A stretch of 64,000 nt of DNA. Origin: Hanleya hanleyi (taxonomy: Eukaryota; Mollusca; Polyplacophora; Lepidopleurida; Hanleyidae). The stretch spans positions 186,001 to 250,000 of the forward strand of contig JAVTVY010006829.1 in the NCBI GenBank assembly GCA_036873755.1, in the 5' to 3' direction. A model generated the notes under the pieces. That model was given only the letters and a program-made list of their open reading frames with translations, was not told the DNA's origin and did no database searches. How positions within the stretch are numbered: position 1 is the first letter of the stretch; every line of letters begins with the position of its first letter. Positions 11,301 to 26,300 of the stretch are shown one piece after another. The position numbers were made by a program, and so were the translations under genes.

Positions 11301-14300
11301 AACGGATGCAAGAGACGTGTCTGCAGATAGCAACTCTATTGGTTGGTGCGCATGCGCCGGTACGCTACAAAACGCAGTACTTTCCACTTCAAGCATGCGA
11401 CTGATGACATCGTTCCACAAAGAGATGCGATCCATCCTGAGGTTGTTTTTCGCTTCTGGTCGGAGTCCGATGTCAAGATATTGTCGTCCGGTTGATACAG
11501 CGTACTTCGGCCATTGAGTTGGTATGTCCATAGCATTGGGATCCCTACAAATAGACGAACATATTAGCGTGTATATAGCATTTGAATAGTAAGGCGGAAA
11601 AATTGAAAGCAAGCGTCTTCATTCGAGGTTCCAGAAGTGTTGCTATGAATATCAGACACATGGTAGGGAAAATATAACCATAGCGTGATGGATTCTAGGG
11701 GCCATTTGAAAAGCAGGTATGAAAGATCTCCATGGTAAGGGGGAAAAGGTGTGGCTTACAATTAAATTATAACCCTAGAAGACGACTCCCTTGGATTAAC
11801 TTGGTACAGGTGCAAAAGGAAAGAATGTTCGATAGGTAAAACTTGTCCGGTTCTTATCTCATAACCTAGATGGGATATATTTGCCTCATTGTCAACTGAA
11901 GCAGGACATATTTAGGAGAACATAGATGAGTGTATTTTATATCCTGGAACAGTTTGTCCAGTTACAGCGGCTTTGATTCTGGGAAAATAAGGTATTTCGA
12001 TTATGAACGCGGAATTTCTTTATATACTGCGTCTGTCTATTGAATGGCGAATCTGGCCCTTGTATTAGGACTTTATTGTGATAGAAGAATTATGGTCAGC
12101 GACAACCTGACAACCTTGAGTAATGTATTGTTCGAGCTATGTCAGGTTATAATGGGGTTCATCGCATAAAACAATATCATACCCAACTATAATTTGTCAC
12201 AGCCTATGTTCAAACGTTCTTTCAGTCAACATGACATGACCTTAGCTGTCCTTGATGAAATATCGTTTAGTCTGGTGAAGTAACAGTGCTACGAGAAGAA
12301 AACACTGACAGGCCGGGATCGAAGGTGGTCTTATCGTAAGCTGGCCAGCTATCGGCATGTTTAACTCACATATTTACAATGTCTTAAGCGTTATTGACCG
12401 TTTCCATTGCGAAGCCGATTCCCATACGCCACTGATAAGATATGCTGTCATCTCCGTGGATATTGAGTTTATGGGGGACATAGTCACAATGGCGAGCGTG
12501 CCCAGACATTGTTACCATGACACGCGTGCTCAGCCATATGATGTACATCCATGTACGTTGAACAATTTGTAAAATTTCAAGGTGAAAAAGCCAGCAATCA
12601 AATAGCATACATTTAAGGACAGTTGTCCGATTCCTCAAAATGTTTCAAGTGAATTCAGCCCTTACTGACCGGTTCCATTCCCCATCGGTATGGGGTTGAA
12701 CGATGGATGTGTAGATGGACAGATGTAAGCAAGAATAATGTCCGACGGACAGCCAGTCAATTAACAAATCAAACGATGAACTAATACATCGACATTCGCT
12801 GGCAGTCGTCCTTCATAAAGAATTTCCAAATCAATAATCGAAAGCTGTGTTTTGTATGACTGTTAGCTCTAACAGCTAATCAGTTCTTCAACCCCCAGAA
12901 AACACCATCCATCCAAATATTATGCATTATATATTGCAGAAATGTGTAAAGGACGACCACTGACGGGGAGGTAAGAAACAATATGCCTCTCTCTAGACAT
13001 AAAATCCTAGAAAGGAGAGAGAGAATTAAGGTTTAATGTCGCGTTCAGCAATATTTCAGCTATATAGCGACGATCAAACAAAATTCTAAGTATTCTAACA
13101 AAAAAAAAGATCAACAACCCAGCAATCCAGAAGTGATCAACACAACACACCAAAAGATATGCACATACATTAAAACTGATGCAACAAACCGATTCCCCTA
13201 AAAAAAAGTTTGATAGGGTATTCTTTCACCCGACTAAAAAGATCTTCTAAAGTAGCTATTCGATAAAAAGAATCTCTTACAATCTTAAAATCTATACAGG
13301 CGATAAGAATATGTTTCACTGTGAGATCTTCGTGGCATGGACTACACCTTGGGACTGGCTCTTTTTTAGTAAATGTTCGTGAGTTAATCGTGTATTGTCG
13401 ATTCTTCATCGCCTGATCATGGTTTGATCGAAACGTTTCTGGCTGCCCAGATGAGAATAGCCTACAGTTTTTGTTCCTATGTTTCCACCACTCTCCATGT
13501 TATCGCATATCACGCGATAACATGAAGACTTGCACCACAGTTCAAGGGCTATTATATCATCACTCCTAAATATTTATATCTAATACCGCTCAAGCTGGTG
13601 CTGGGAGCCGTGTGGTCATGCCATTCAAGATGCCCACATGAACAGCTACAATGAAAGCGTGACTGAGATAGAAATTATCGCAGGGATCAGTTTTGGTATG
13701 CAGTCAGTAGATTTGTGTTGGTGTCATTCAGCTTCTCGTCAGTAAGCCGACTTCTTTTTTCCACCACCCTTTCTATGTTGCGTTTCACTTGTATTTTTCG
13801 TCCAAACGAATTACATATATCCCGTGCAAGCTTTGTTCGTGAATATAAATTTGTACCATAGAATCCAAATACCTAATATTCCATATAACAGCATTAGCAG
13901 CTAACCACACGGGGATCGGCCTACCCCTACAACCAGGAGAATCAGGTACAACGTTTCGCTGAATAGCTTGCTTGCCGCGATTGTTTATTGCTATCAGTGT
14001 GGGATGATTAAAGTATTCATTGTCCATCTCTTTTGTCAGACCTATATCTACTCTCTTATGAATACGACAACATGCAGATATAAAAAATCGTTTTATAGCT
14101 CGTTCCGTTTAATTCACCAAACGCTATATAGACTATCTTCTTGCTTTGAATAATCACTATATATGTGAAGCCGCGAAGGATACATATCCAGCTTGACTGA
14201 ATTTGAAGAAATCTAGCAGCTATAGTCCAAGTTAGACATCAAGTTTCTAGCTATACATCTATAAAGATGAAAATGTTCCGTAACATTCTAATTCCGCTTG

Positions 14301-17300
14301 TTGTGTAGGACTTTCGCGTAATATAAGATCTCCATGATATCCATATGAAGAGTCTCAATCAAATCGTAATACCCAGTAATACCCAGAAAGTCACGAAAAT
14401 GACTTGGAAATTCATTCAGGAAAAAATATTCAGTGATACAGATTTGTCGATAGGAACATCGTGAATAGAAGCGTCTAGTCCGTCATTCAATATTCAGCCC
14501 GTCGTCCATTGAAGTATTCCCGCGTCCATAATTCAAAGACCTATTCCGTATTCCATATAACAGCAAAAGACAACAAATATAGTATACATAAAGATAAGCT
14601 AGTTTCCTGCAAGAGAGAAGCAGTCAACAGTTTCAAATGATGTCGGCAGGATATGATGTTCCAAAAATATCAAATCCGTATCGTTGATCAGTATTTTAAA
14701 TCCATGATTTTCGCTGTCGTTGAAGTCGTTATCTAAAGAATGATGTATCTCAGTCACGCTTTGATTGTCCCTGTTCATATGAACACCATGAAGATCTTCA
14801 AGTACGTGGGTTCATAGTCCCTAGTCCCGGTTTAACGTAACGCCGTATTTGCTCGTATTTTTCTATCAGCATGCGATATGTATCGCCAATGGTGGTATAG
14901 CCCTGTTTTATGAGTTTCTGCAATAATATTTTGTGAAATCAACGAAAACTGTTGACCTCTTCTCTCTTGCAAGAAACTAGCTAGAGTCTGACGCTGATAT
15001 TTTTTGATGATTTGCTATACTGAGATCTTACAGGATGAAGGCTTGTTATACTGAGATCTTACAGGATGAAGGCTTGCTATACTGAGATCTTACAGGATGA
15101 AGGCTTGTTATACTGAGATCCACGGAATGTCTCATCTCATGCTTGTAGTCATTGCACGATAATAGCGTAAGTCAATTCACTGCCAACTTAACTATGAAAT
15201 GTGATGCAAGAAACTTCATACTACAATAGCATTGTGATACTGATTACTTGGTATACGTGGAAGACACTGAAATTGGGAATATGGGAATACTAACGATGAA
15301 TTTCTGACCAAATCGTATAAAAACAGGAAAAAGAACTCTCTGGATTACTACACTTCAACAGCACAAACAGTTGACATACAGATCAGCTCGTCACATGATG
15401 CTATTTGTGGTGCAGAGTAAATACATCTACTGTGTGTTCTGCCTTATCATATTAAGGGCTGATGATACGATCAACCCCGAGTTCATCTTTGCTGATCCTA
15501 TGACGCGATGGTCAACGTGTCAAAACCACAGATTAAATAGTCCAAACTCCCATACAAACATGGGATTTGCAAGTTTTCAAAATGACTCAGGTGACGATTG
15601 GTGTCATCACTAATAGCTATTCAATACCCTTGATCTGAGTTTATATATGAGGATTGTCATGAACTAGGAATTAACGCCTTTGATATAGTGAATCCAGATA
15701 TCTATCCATTGTCTAACAATTCAGCAATGTGTCAATATAAATCACTCTTAGAACAACGAGACATTACAGGCGAGTCATCATGTAACATATAGGCAACCAC
15801 GGTATGTTTATTCTTTTGATGGTTAATACTTAGTGTCTCATCTAATCCATTTTACTTTTAGGATAACAATTTCTCGATAAAACCAGATGCTAGTCTCATA
15901 AACGACGGCTGTCTGACGCTTGGAGTCTGGCTACCATACAATTTCTACCCCTCTAATAGGATGAACTAATAATATAACGTCAGTTTCTAAAAGGCATTGA
16001 TACAAGCGTCTACGCCGTCATTCAATATTCAGTCGTGGTCCATTAAAGAATTTCCACGTCCATAATCCAAGGCTCTAATTCTTATAATAACATTAGCACC
16101 AAGTTAAAAGGAGAAATCACAGTATACATAAAACTAGGCTAATTTCAATGATGCCAGCAAGACATCATGATGTTCCAAAAACATCCAATTCGTATCGCTG
16201 ATCTGTATTCTTAATCCATATGATATACTTTGTAAAGTCGTTATCTAATATCTAGATATCTAGTCTGAAAGGCTTCTATCAAACATGATACTCGAGTAAA
16301 ATTCATTTTAAATTGCCAACAAAAAACATCACTATTACATCGACAACTGAATCGGTGTGAATGAAATGCGTTAGCGTGATCATATCAGCTGGCCGTGTCG
16401 TTATTTTGATAATATGCCAAGCTATATACAGAAAAGAAAATTGCCAAAATACTAAAATATGAATTCCCACATTTGATGACTCTCATCCCCACACCTATAT
16501 CCAATTTATCATATATAATACATTGCATCCAATCTAATTGACCGAGTTTATCACACTTACCCAAAGCGAGCGAAGTTTGTCCAGTATCTCATGATATCGT
16601 AGGACAGCTCTTTGTCCACCTCCGATGCATCAGGCGTTGGTCCGTCTTCCAGGAAGGGGTAACCGAATACAAAGGGAAGCTCGTCACCATGGTCTGCACC
16701 TATCTTACCGGGGTATACAGGGGGATCATAGATCAAGTTCTTAATGGTTGGTTTGAGGGTAAATTTGTACATATAGGTCTTTCCACCCGACCCAGAATGG
16801 TAGTCGGCAAAGAAGATCGACGGAGCAGTGAAATAAAAGTCGCCCAGTATGTCTATGAAGGATTTCATATTCTTTCTTCGGTTATCCGGGTCTTTCCAGT
16901 CCAGATAGTTCTGCAGAAGAGTTTTGGCCACCAAATCCCCTTGAGACGAGATGACGTTGGTGAACGAGCCCTCCAAGGTTTGCGTAAGCTCTGTCTGAGA
17001 CATGCCATCCATAAAATGGTGGACCGAATTGCGTGAAGCCAGCATTGCCGTCGCCACGAGAATACCATCTTCATCATTAGTTCCAATAAGCAAGTCTATG
17101 TTCGAGAAGTTAGCGCTGGTGATAGTGTAACGTGGGTCATGTGGAAAGAAATCACCATCAAAGACAGGAGGAAAGGCGAAGCTTCCGTTCCCAGGCAGAA
17201 CCACTTCCATGATCTCAACAGGATCCTTTGTTCGCAAACACTCGACAATATAGTACATGAAAGAGGAACTGCATCCAAGTTTCTCTGCTAGAGCGCGCGC

Positions 17301-20300
17301 TTGTTGTCTTGGAAACGGACCAGGTGGTCGCCATGATGGTATTGCGCCGCTTTGAGCAATGATTCGACGAATGAGTTTTTGGCTTTGTGGAGATAGGGCA
17401 TGCGCTAAAGCGCTCATAGAACCAGCAGACTGTCCAAATATGGTAACTCTGTCCGGGTCGCCACCAAACTTTCTGATATTCTTTGTTATCCACAGAAATG
17501 CCATCTGTTGATCAAACAGACCATAATTGCCAGGGCTGCTACCTTCTTCAGTACTCAAGAAACCAAGCGCACCAAGACGATAATTGAATGTTACAACAAT
17601 AACCTTTCCATGCCAGCTCAAGGCGCGCCCATCGAAGTATGATGACGTGCCTTCTTTGAAACTACCTCCATGTATGTAGATCATGACAGCAAAGTTCTCC
17701 ATCTCTGCCACACTGACATCATAAGGCACGTATATGTTCAGGTATAAACAATCTTCGCTCATGGAATGTAAGACAGGCAAACTATTGAATGACAGGTAAC
17801 GTCGTATGTCGTTTCTTCTTTGAATGCAGCTAGGTCGGTGAGTTGTAGCGTTGTACGTTCCCTCCCAGGCGCGAGCTGCGCGAGGTTTTTTGAATCGGAG
17901 AGGTCCAACAGGGGGAGCTGCGTATGGTATTCCCAGAAACATGTCCCATTCCATACCTTGTTGGCTGTCGTGATATCCTTGTACAACTCCCAGATTTGTT
18001 TCTACTACCGGTACCTTGCGGTGGTCCTCTATCTCATCAGGTTTAGCCTTACATGGGCGTTTGTGAGCAAAGGTTATCAGCAAGTTTGGAAGAAGATCTA
18101 ACCAAAATCGCATGCGCACAGGGTACAGATTTTGCGATACTGACTTTTCAGTGAGTTTGGAGGAAAATTTCATATACTTGTCAGTGATGGATGTATATTC
18201 CGGCCAGTATGCTTTCTGGGATGGATGTCTTGGAACATTTGGATTCCTGTAAGTGAGAAAAACATTAGTTTGAGAATGAGTTTGCTTTAATTACTAAGGC
18301 TTCCTAATGAACTATAGCTAAAATTAAGTACATCTAGAAAGCTAGGAAGGTACATAATCGGGTTCGTCAAAATACCTCATAGTTTTTAGAATGGTGAAAA
18401 TCATTCTATGCTGTAATATAATGTTTGGATGGTAAAAATTTAGTGTTTGATTTACAGTTTGGAATATCGGTATCAGGCACCACAGTTTGAGACAACTTGC
18501 TCTGCCTATCCGCGATTAAGGGGAATACTGATCAGCGATACGGATTTTATATTTTTGGAACATCATGTCTCATTGAAAACTGTTGACCGCTTCTCTCTTG
18601 CAGGAAACTAGCCTATGTTTACGTATACTATGATTGTCTTTTTTGAATTTGGTGCTAATACTGTTATATGGATATGGAATAGGTCTTTGGATTATGGACG
18701 CGGATATTCTTTAATGGACGACGGCTGAATTATGAATGACGGACTAGACGCTTGCATTACCCGTCTCAGAATTGTGACAAAAAAGTGAGTGCTACATGTG
18801 AATCTTTCTAATTGCGAAAGGGATATTACAATTGAAAGTAAATGTACATAGCTCAGGGATTTTTATGCAGATGATTTTGGTGATGTTAAAATATCCTCAT
18901 AGCTATAAGTTTAATCTCTTTGAAATATTTGATATTGCTAATTTGTTTCACTGTATGAATTTGAAAATCTTCAGAAATAGCGACCCGTTGGTAAAACCAT
19001 TGGTTGATTGTTGTGACCAGTTCTATCTCATTCCTTTGATGGAATGCAAGTCTGGTCTGAAGGATGTCTGGACAACAGTTACTGGACAAACTCAGACACT
19101 GACCAGCCACTGAGCAAACCAGCCGGAGAGAGCGGGTTAATCGCTAGCTAAACAACGTCGACAGCCAAAGCAGGAAGGAAACTAGCTCGTAATCTATACA
19201 CAACTAAATTCGCGTACGAGAAAATGACCATAATTTGAAAAATTTGTAGCAAAAGTCTTATGTTGAAGAGACAGCAAATTTATATGTGTTTTAATTGTTG
19301 ATTCATATATGTGAACGGATGCAGAATTAATCTTCTCGGGATATTAATTAATCCATGGGAGCAGAGGTTAATCTCGGATAATCCACGAGGGATGCTCCTA
19401 AATTCCCAGTAATATGGAATTTCATCTCTTTTTTCCAACGGCGAGTACACAACTCACAGGAGTGCGAGCCAAATGCAGCATTGTCATGTCGACCCTCAAC
19501 CTCGCATTGCGACATAAGGGTCGATGCGTTGTTAAGGGCTTCAACACAGTATAAGGCATACATTGACGAATGGTCGCTGCTATTCTGAAATGATTGTGGA
19601 ATAATGTACGTCATCACATATAGAAAATGGGGACGGTGAGGTAAATATATCTTTATGTGGAAGAAATGCAAGGGCAAGATTTTCGGTAGCATTCATCGAT
19701 ATTAAAAATGGGTTTGTTTTCTAATCTAAAAAACGCATCGACAAATCGGCTCAGAGTTTAATTCGCTGGAAAGCTCCAATTAAATTATCTTCTTCAATTA
19801 CTTGATATCCATGCCCTATTTGACTATCGTACTTTGTGTTTCCTCTTCTCTCGCGCAACATCTCGGTGTTGGATGGTAAAGAGTATCCGTGAAATAGATG
19901 CTGCCATGTGATGTAGTTTATTCAACCTTGTGTATGTAATTCTGTACAGTCATCGGAGATATATGAGAAAAAACAACAGGCTATAACGCTTATATACGTT
20001 ATGTTGGAATCCAGTGACCTTTAATGGGAAGACTTCATTGATCCGAATTAAACGAAGTCTGCACTATGCTGCCTTCATTTTTGAAACTGATCGACTGCTT
20101 TGATGGACATTTTCTGAATTAGCTGTTGATACCTTCAAGCTAAGAACTTCTTCTGATCATGGAGTTGGAAAGAAAATACGATAGATGAATATCGGAGTTT
20201 GGACTACTTGAGAATGATGCAATTTATAAGAATTATAAGTGGAAGTTATATTTGAGCGAGCTTGGTTTTCGTTCCCAATGACATATTTTATAAGTTTAGT

Positions 20301-23300
20301 AACTGTCTCACTTTGTTTGTCCGGCCCGTACAGCCAGAGTTTTCATCGAAATAACATGAAACTTTGTTTTGACAATACTTGGGCTACTGTGGTCAAAAGT
20401 TATAAAAAAAATTCTAGAGCTGAGAGGTTGAGCAGATTGACTTAAACCTCCCAAAATTAAACAAAAATGTACATTATGCCCATAGGGAGCCTGGAACATA
20501 CAATAGTATACATGTATATATTATGAAATGTGTGTGTCTATATGCCATAATCGACGTGTGTTTAGGTTAGCTTCAGAGGACGATCCCATGGACAGAAAGT
20601 AGGGAAGATGGAGAGACAAAAAATACATTCATCGTTTGCTGGGGGCCAGGAATAGTAACTTTGACCGGTAGGGCCACAACGTTTTGTCAATATATCGTGA
20701 AACCGTGTCAGGATGGTTGCGGGGTGAATGGGGGTGGTCTAAATGAAACAGAAAATAATGGCATCAAACGGCCATTCGAGGCCGGAACCGTTCTGGGTGG
20801 AACGGTTAAGAAAACTTGGACAGTTGTGCTAGGAAAGAGAGACTTAAAAACGAGGAAAATTAAAAAAGGACATTTAAAGCTCAATGAGACCGGGAATATT
20901 CAATGTATATTTGCACACTGTACATGTGCTAATCTATCTGTCGTCCTTGAAAGAAGTTCAAGCTAGTATTCAAGGCGCAGATCCCGAAGAGTATGGTCGG
21001 AGAAAGTTAAATATGGCAAATCTCGGCCCGAATGACGGGTTTTATGTTAGTATTTATTAAACAGAGAAACAAACCCCTCATTTGATGAACTGCATGTTCA
21101 TAAATCAGTTCTATTCGGAAACTGCCCTTGGATTACCCACAGTCAACACAGCATATCTTGAATGTTTGCTAAAATATAAATTTTGGAAGTAACTGGTTCC
21201 TAAATTGAAAACTGGGGACGAGCGTACAAAAAAAAATAACAGCTCATATGTCACAGCGTACATTTTTGTGTAAAACGAAGGATAAATTGGAATTTCTTTT
21301 GACTCTTTGCGTTGACTCTGCGTTGCTCATACATTTAGGGAAGGCTAAGTTACACGAGGAAGAGAATTTAAATCTTCAATCAATTCTCTGGTAAGCCATC
21401 CGAATACAGGTGACGTAAGACAACCTTACTTCTGAGCAACTAACAACGGATCAGTCGGTTTGTATTGCAGTGGAGTTTTTCGGGTGGATTCAGCACTTGA
21501 AACTCACTGGTACGCTTATAATCCTGCTGAGAACATGTTAATCCCCTCTGACATAAAGATCACGGCCTGTGCACTTTACCGCCTGTATAGAAATCTGCCT
21601 AAATATACGAACTTAAGCCAGGTTGGATCTATTCCGTTATTTTTAACTCTAATGGGAAAAGAAATATCTCAGGTTTGATTTCGACAGCTTCATGGTCAAG
21701 ATAACATGTACATAATGAACCGATCAAGAGCGAAGCTTATGGGGATTATGTATACCAAAGATTGAAGAAGAAGAGACAAGCGTCATTCGAGCAGTTTCTA
21801 GGGTCATTTAGGATGCCCCTTTTTAGTACAAAACTACATAATCAAGAATACTAAATGCCGAGCAAACCATGTTCAAAGGAAGTCCTTGCTGCATCAGATG
21901 TATTTATGTCGGGAAATAGCTTGACATCAAGTCAAATGATTGAATGATCGAGCAATCGCCACTGTGCAAGTCCCTACTGAACATTATCGCGAAAGGAGTA
22001 ATAGACCACCGGTTCTCTCGAGCCAGACACTTGATTGTGTTTATATATTTTATTTTATGCTTGATTGAGTTTGGTACTAATTTGGTCTTGGAATTATGTC
22101 TTCTGATTTTGGACGGGGGATTTATGTATGAACGAAGGTTTGATACTGAATGTCGGATCTGACTCTTTCTGGTCAAAAGTCTTCAAGACAATATGCTTTC
22201 CCTGAAATTCTATATGGTTTTCAAGATTCTCAATGTGTCTCAGTCAAGCCTTGATTGTGTCTGTCAATTATAGTGTAAACCCATTGTAGGTCAATGCAAT
22301 CATGACGGGAATTGTCACGCAGTTGCAAACACCATTCCAAAGGATGGTTCAGACATACGGAATCATTTCTTGAAGTAGACAGATTTAACAACAATAAATA
22401 TGGAATCGTTTCTACAACCAACTGCAGAAACATGTTTCAAAACTGGGTGCCTAATATTGCATCAGTGTGTGAATTTATCACTAAATTGAAAAAGCTTGGA
22501 ACTAATACACCTGGGATATTATAATCCAGAGAGGTATAATATCCGAAATTTAGTAGAGAGCTCTCCACAACAAGGGATTTTCGCTTCATTAATCGAAATC
22601 GTCCATCGTCCATAAGGAATTTCCGCATCCATAATTAAAAGACATTTTAACACGACACTATCTGCACCTAAATCCGTCAAGGCATGAGATAAAAGTAGGA
22701 ATAAAGACAAACTAGGGTCGTGCAAGAGAAACTGGCCAACAGTTTTTGAACGATGTCGCCAAGATATCATGATGTTTCTATCATCCAATCCGTACAACTC
22801 TCCTGTATTCTGTCAGTCGAATATATTTCGAAGTCGTTTCCTGGAGTACTTCATCAACCCTTTCTTTTGAGTTTCAAGCATGGAACAAAAACTATAAATA
22901 ACACAACCAAGACTGTTGTAAATGTAAGAGAGATGGGTCAACATTTTCCAATGACTCAGTAATAAATTTCAGCACGGACCTGACTATATGAATTGAATAA
23001 GGAACAAACGTGAAAGGAATTTAAAACTGCCTCTTTGATTGTCTCAGTATAGGTATATGATCCGCCATTCGATAGAATGTCAGCATCCACTCAGGATTCC
23101 CCAGTTAATAAGTGAAAGACCTACAAACTAGTTTATTTAAAGAGAGAAGCGGTCACCATTCTCTGATACACCGTTGTTTTACTTTCGTGATTTTTGTTGT
23201 GTTTTTTGACGTTTTTTGAATCGAGGTTATTCCTTGAAAGTTCAAATATTTTTTGGCGGGCTAAATGACTGTTATATTCGATTCTATGGAATTGGAGAGA

Positions 23301-26300
23301 TATGTAAGTGATAGCAAATGTTGACGAAAATCTGGCAACTATAAAACAACCAAAACGAAAACCTCTCGGTCCCTCATATTCAGACTAGAATATGGAGGAT
23401 TATGGAAGGTAGCCTTAGTATCTCAGTCGCGCTTTTATTGCAGCTGTTCATGTGGAGACTTTGATGTAACCACACGGCCCCTATCACCGACTTAAAGGGA
23501 ATTAGATACGCAAACCCGGAGCTGTGATGACAGAACAACTCAACTAACTCATCTGATATTAATGGATGAGCATCGAGGGCGTCTGATGGAGTAAACGCCT
23601 CAACATGGGGTAGGCATGATAAATGCAAGAATATCTAGAAAAACTAACCTAAAATCAACCACAAAGACAACATAAAGCCTACACATATTTGTCAAATAGC
23701 AAGTACAGAGGGCGGGTCTCCAGGATTAACAATCAACCATATACAGATAATAAATAGGATTGATATGTAAGAGATGAGAGTAGTAGTATAGGGGGTCATA
23801 CTACTACTGGTGAGATTAAAAAGACAATCTGATCTGGTAAAAGACATTGAATTTTCAAAAAAAGAACTACCAAAATTCTCGGTAAAAATAACAATATGAA
23901 TAACCAGCCAAAACCACTAAAAACCAGTATTGTGTATCTTAAAATTCATTTTCATAATCGAATATTCTTAATGAAATATATTCAAAGGGCGGGGGGGGGG
24001 GGACGCAGGTCTACCCTCTTCGTGTTTACTTGCGAGCAACACGTCCACGTGACAAGTAATAGAGACAATGACATAAAACTATCTTCATAGACAGCAACTG
24101 ACTACCGATTGATGAATTAGTCATTAGTTGACCACTTCTTCCTCCCAAGTAATATCAAGCAACTGACTTGTGTCACCGATTGAGAGTGCACAGGAGTCGT
24201 TACGATATATTCCTCTCTGCATCGCACGCAACTGGAGTCACTGAGCAAATGTTTTGAGTGGTGGTAGCTTCTGAAGAATAGATTCTGTCATAATGGACTA
24301 GAAAACATCTCAATTTTGCCAGGGATGTGTGGTGGGGCTTGTAATTGATTGCTTTGCTCAAAGTACACCGATATCGTGTGAACTAAAACACTAACCGAAC
24401 GTATGATGTGGGTCAAAACTATAACAGGCCCTTTCACCAGCAATCATTAGCAAAGACAGCCGTCTATGCGTTGAGAACAACATCACTCTACAGCTTTCAG
24501 CTCTGAACATCAGTAGCAATATGTTTGCGTAAATTAATGCTACTATGCTACCTTATTAAAAAAATTGCGGTAAGAAAATGACTCAAGCCTAATCAAGTGC
24601 AATGATAGTCAACAAACATTGTAGTTCACCAAACCTTATAATCAATGATTGACATTATCGAAGCTGTGTCTACCTAGGCGTATGCGTCAATAGCAAAAGA
24701 GAACCTGGTTGATCAGTGTACATACGGCAATTGGGTAACAAATGAAAATTTTATGCTGTATATTCTAGAATCAAAATTGAGGAAACATCTACTCACCCAG
24801 TCTTGGCAAAATTAGCCCAGTAGTTGATCATGGCTAATGAGAGAAGCTTTTCTTCTGCAGTGACTGGCTGTTTGAAATCTGGAACCATTGGCAACCCAAA
24901 GACAAAGGCAAGTTCATGAAAATGGTCTGAACCTTCGGCCCAAATCTGGCCATTTAACCAGCTGGGTTGGTGGTCGAAAAGGTAAAAATATGTCTTGCCC
25001 CTACCCCTGTGACTCCCCATAGCCTGGCTAGCGTTATAGTGTTCCTTGGCGAACAACATGGAGCTCGCTATGAAATGTTGGTCGGTCAAGAACTGTATCA
25101 AACTCTTCACTCTTTCATTGTCATTTGCCGGGTCATTCCAGTTGGTGTATTGGTGAAGAATTGCTCTCTTGACGTTATCATCTTGCCCAAGGAAACTAGA
25201 ACTAACGATTGGGGCAATTATATTCTCATCCAAAACATTTTCTGGGATTCCATCTTTAGTAGCTTCGATGCCCATTTTCTTCAAATAAGGGGCTATAATT
25301 AACTGAAAAAGCACAGCGCCGTCTTGACTGTTCACGCCCGACAACACATCCTTCTCCGCCATATCTCTATATGCAGGACTATCGACTTTTGACAGAAAAG
25401 TGTCCGGATCATATGGTAGGAAATTTCCGTCCACAACGGGACCCCAAGACAGCTGGAACGATGGACTTGGTTCCCCGACGTCTTGGTTAGCAACAATGTC
25501 CTTGAAACTTTTCTTTTTCAAGCAAGCAATTAATGCACGGTGGTTCAGTAAGTCAATGTTGGATGGAGTCCTGCAGCCTAGTCGAAGTGCGAGTTTTCGA
25601 GCATGACTCGTAGGATCCGACTGTATAGCCCAAGGAGCTAAAGCACTACCACTCTGTGATATTACTCGGTGAAAAGATCTTTGACTAACAGGAGACATGG
25701 TGTGAAGTTGCACAGTTGCCCCTCCCGACGATTGCCCAAAGAGGGTCACCCTATTAGGGTCGCCTCCAAACTCATAAATATTTTCTTGAATCCATTCAAG
25801 AGCCAAGAACTGGTCCCAGAGACCATAGTTTCCTATGGCATTGTCGTCTGCGGTACTGAGGAAACCCAACGCCCCCAAGCGGTAGTTAACGGTGATCACA
25901 ATAACTTCTCCTACAGCGGCCAATATAGAACCGTTATACAAGTTTCCGCTGCCACTGTAGTAACCACCACCATGAAGCCACACCATAACGGCCACAGGTC
26001 GACTTTTGGATGCATACAATGGAACATACGCGTTCAGGGACAAACAGTCTTCTCGCATTATGTGGTGTGGATTCTTGAAAGGAAAATCCAACGAAGATGT
26101 GTTCTGAGGACATATTGGTCCGAAATCGGTAGCATTGAATATTTGGGCCATTCTTGATTTTGGTACAGGAGGCCTGAATCGCCTTGGGCCAATAGGAGGT
26201 TCAGCATAGGGAATTCCCAGATAACTAAACACATGTACACCGTCCAACATCTGCGTCTTTCCCATAACCCAACCACTTGAAGTGTCAACTAACAGTCTTG

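Larger units (their letters stand above)
11545..16560 (-). other. triple-esterase intron 2
   Basis: The intron (5016 bp) has donor gtaagt and acceptor ttgtag. It contains a LINE 3' fragment (13010-13410), PLE remnants (13990-14220, 14469-14995, 16003-16260) and a 31-bp minisatellite (15012-15119). The remaining parts (11545-13000 and 15125-16000) show no gene. Confidence 0.7.
18247..24796 (-). other. triple-esterase intron 1
   Basis: The intron (6550 bp) has donor gtgagt and acceptor ttacag. It holds PLE 3'-region copies at 18520-18754, 22000-22165, 22570-22800 and 23430-23530. The stretches 18780-22000 and 23530-24790 contain no recognisable gene; short open frames there lack family signals. 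A run of 13 G lies at 23990-24002. Confidence 0.7.

Noticed and set aside
11545..11612. ATG at 11612 as start of the 599-codon frame
   Set aside because: The frame runs back through a good splice acceptor (AG at 11546-11545). The extra residues are intron.
23985..24005. Long G run as a regulatory G-quadruplex
   Set aside because: A single homopolymer run, possibly length-variable or a sequencing artefact; no multi-tract pattern.
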